Below are positions 61,781-64,000 of a stretch of 64,000 nt of DNA, piece by piece. This stretch comes from Elmis aenea. Its lineage: Eukaryota > Arthropoda > Insecta > Coleoptera > Elmidae. The notes beneath the pieces are model-generated. The model worked only from the letters and a program-made list of their open reading frames with translations. It searched no databases and had not been told where the DNA came from. The DNA lies in NCBI GenBank assembly GCA_947652605.1, contig OX393577.1:67170108-67234107 (forward strand). Reading direction: 5' to 3'. Made by a program: the position numbers and the translations under genes. The stretch's first letter is position 1; each line of letters opens with the position of its first letter.

Positions 61781-64000
61781 AATTCCTTCTTGAATGGGAC
61801 ACCCTGTATTAAGTAGTGACTGATAAATGTAATATTAAAATTATAGAGAACATGTGACAACCATGTTTTGAATATTTAATTACGTTGGTAATAAAGTACC
61901 AAAAAAAATTGTTAAGAAAAATTGAGCAAAAATATTGAATTAAATTTTAATTTCAACAAAATATTAATTCAAAATTTTAAAGTTAGATTCTAAGTTATAC
62001 AAGGTTTTACAACAAATAAATTAATGCTATGAAGTTAAGGCTTTGTTTAAGTTTATACAAATTAAAACTCCACTGGAAAGTATAAGCAAACTTCCTATTT
62101 GTAGGGGTAATATGATTTAATTTTTTTTCTTGCTTAATTTATATCAAACTACCTACAAATTATTTATCGTATGAATAAACAGGATATATTAAAACACTTG
62201 GTTAAGATAAAATGTATTTTAAACGTTTAAAACAATTAATTATAAATATTATAAAATAAGTTTATTCATTGTATATGATTATGTGATTCATTCAAAACTT
62301 TATTTTTATTCCAAGAATTGTTTGCTTCGTGAATTGCAATTAAATCTGATTGATCGGAGATTTAAGACGATTTTCAAGAAAAATACTGAAAAGTAATGGT
62401 TATGTTTTTATTTTTGTTGAGCAAATATTGTTTATAAATTAGGAATACATCTTGTACCACACTGCAAACTTTAATTACCTACCGATAGTTTGTTGTTTGA
62501 TATTAAACACTTTTCACAAACGTCTTCTTGTAGTAGTAGGATTATTGCGTTGTAAAATTTGTAAACCCGTTTTTTATGTGGTTTTGTTGGATATGCATGC
62601 TAATGTCTATTTTTAATAAAAAAGTAAACAATATTACGTACTAGCATCTCTGCAATCGACAATATTGTGCATACTGTCCTAGTCTTGATTACAGAACAGT
62701 TAAAATAATGTGGAACAATGTATAAATACCTGCAAGGGATGTAGTAGTCATAATACCTGACACCTTTATCTGAAAGGGCCGCTGTAGTAATTTGCCATTT
62801 AAAGGTACCTTTTACAACGTAGTAATGTTTAACAGTTTTTCTCTTAGACCTTGGAATCTTATCAGACTGCAGTTTTCATAGCTATTAAATATTTCTTTGA
62901 CCTCGAAGATTTAAACTTTTAAGATGATAAAAAATGGGTATAATTTCTTTAAAGTTTGTTTAAACGTACCTATAAAACTATTAATCAAAAATTGCTGACA
63001 TAACTTATTAACACTTTACATATCATGTAAAGCTTTGAATATTTATAAATGCAAAAATTAAGTTAAATTACTATTTCCTTAGTTAAATAATTATAACTTA
63101 AAAAAAAGCTCATTTTGATTTTTATTTATTATCTAGCGTGCCATGGGAATTTTTAAAAACATTAAAGCATCATTGAATAGGTCTCCGAAAATGGAAAAAT
63201 TTGTCTAATTTAAACTTCTTTGTAGCTCTTACCGTTTACGAGATCCCTTCTATGTGGAACACCTTGTATATCAACTTTTTGGGTAAAATTTTGCTTTTTT
63301 TAATTAAAATACATACTTTTTTACCAATTGATTAAATTACTTGTATTTTTATACCCAGAGTATATTACTGTGAAGAAATACGTTTAACTTGGCAAATAAA
63401 TAGGTAAGTAATCAAATAGTATCTCTACCTAGCCAGTTGGTATTTTTATCGAACGTAACAGTATTTCTACAGTGTAAGAGTTTATTTAAAACTGAAAATT
63501 AGTATTGTTACTGGGCAAATGTATTTTTTTTCCTAGCAAAATGTAAATTTTTCACAGAGCCATATTTACACAAGCCATTTTTAAATATTTCTGAGAATCA
63601 AAATGCGTCTGAGGTAAAAAAAAATCATTTATATTCGTTTTACCTGGTTTTTCCAGACAGACCAACAGTTATTCGCAGCATGATTCGTATGTTGGTCGTC
63701 TGTTAACCTGTTTCGAGTGTTTGTATGGAAGTATTAGGAGCACGCATTGGCACCATAAGATATTCATTTGCATAAAGGCTTTACTTATACATTAAAATAT
63801 TCGGAAAAAACTGGATAGAACTGACTTAAAACGTTAGGTTTAGAAAACTGGCGAGTTTAATGCTCTGCCGAACTAAAAAACACGTACGTCAAAGATTTTT
63901 AATGCTGTTCTTATTTACAATAACAGAAAATAATCCTACACACATTTCTTTATTTTCATTAAGCAAGCTGGTTTACAGTTAAAAAATACTTAGCATAAAA
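61781..64000. other. Distal region with decayed MITE ends
   Basis: Solo right-type termini GGGACACCCTGTA (ending 61807) and GGAACACCTTGTATA (ending about 63270) mark old TACAGGGTG-family copies. No left ends, genes or RNAs were found. The rest is AT-rich unique-looking DNA. Confidence 0.4.

Overview
The window is AT-rich, intron-containing animal DNA crowded with decayed transposons. The gene families point to an insect. Single-intron trehalose/sugar-porter paralogues in tandem, an acid lipase and the many TACAGGGTG-ended elements make a beetle the most likely source, but that is inference. No complete gene was found on the + strand, and no tRNA, rRNA or CRISPR array was found. Main content: eight tandem paralogues of a 12-helix major-facilitator sugar porter (facilitated trehalose transporter Tret1-like), all on the - strand. 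One multi-exon acid (AB-hydrolase) lipase is wedged between copies six and seven. Each transporter has the same build: a short first coding exon (46-76 nt, 15-25 codons) ending in Gln-Tyr-x-Ala-(Met/Val)-x-(Ser/Thr), one phase-1 intron, then a single ~1.3 kb exon with the rest of the protein. The first ATG of the long open frame is usually not the true start. I placed all eight first exons and their splice sites by eye, and the reading frame closes in every intact copy. Layout: 1-2002 uncharacterised repeat DNA and one TACAGGGTG element; 2003-3457 transporter 1; 4006-5669 transporter 2 (one frameshift); 8183-10078 transporter 3; 10400-11177 internally deleted mariner; 12478-16195 transporter 4 with a 1.45 kb fold-back element in its intron; 16990-21050 tandem repeats split by a 2.6 kb fold-back transposon, then a hAT-like MITE; 21222-25218 transporter 5 with a 208-bp tandem duplication and a piggyBac-like MITE in its intron; 26041-26987 two fold-back elements; 27680-29774 transporter 6 (the divergent one); 30147-35239 acid lipase in six exons; 37882-38701 fold-back copy B between direct repeats; 38803-43956 transporter 7; 43957-52965 a repeat zone with a Helitron, DDE transposase scraps and LINE pieces including a Jockey-like fragment; 52966-60380 transporter 8, whose ~6 kb intron holds a dead LINE and a palindromic transposase remnant; 60381-64000 no gene seen. 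Function: the transporters probably move sugars such as trehalose or glucose across cell membranes. The lipase is a predicted secreted enzyme for neutral lipid or ester hydrolysis. Joint expression in gut or fat body would suit a dietary-uptake locus, but nothing in the sequence proves it. All eight transporters lack the tryptophan of the usual helix-10 GPIPW motif, so 'trehalose transporter' is a family label and not a substrate assignment. I found no convincing evidence of an entirely new biological system. The most unusual structures are the fold-back transposon with subrepeats and a 9-bp target duplication, and the clade-wide helix-10 change.
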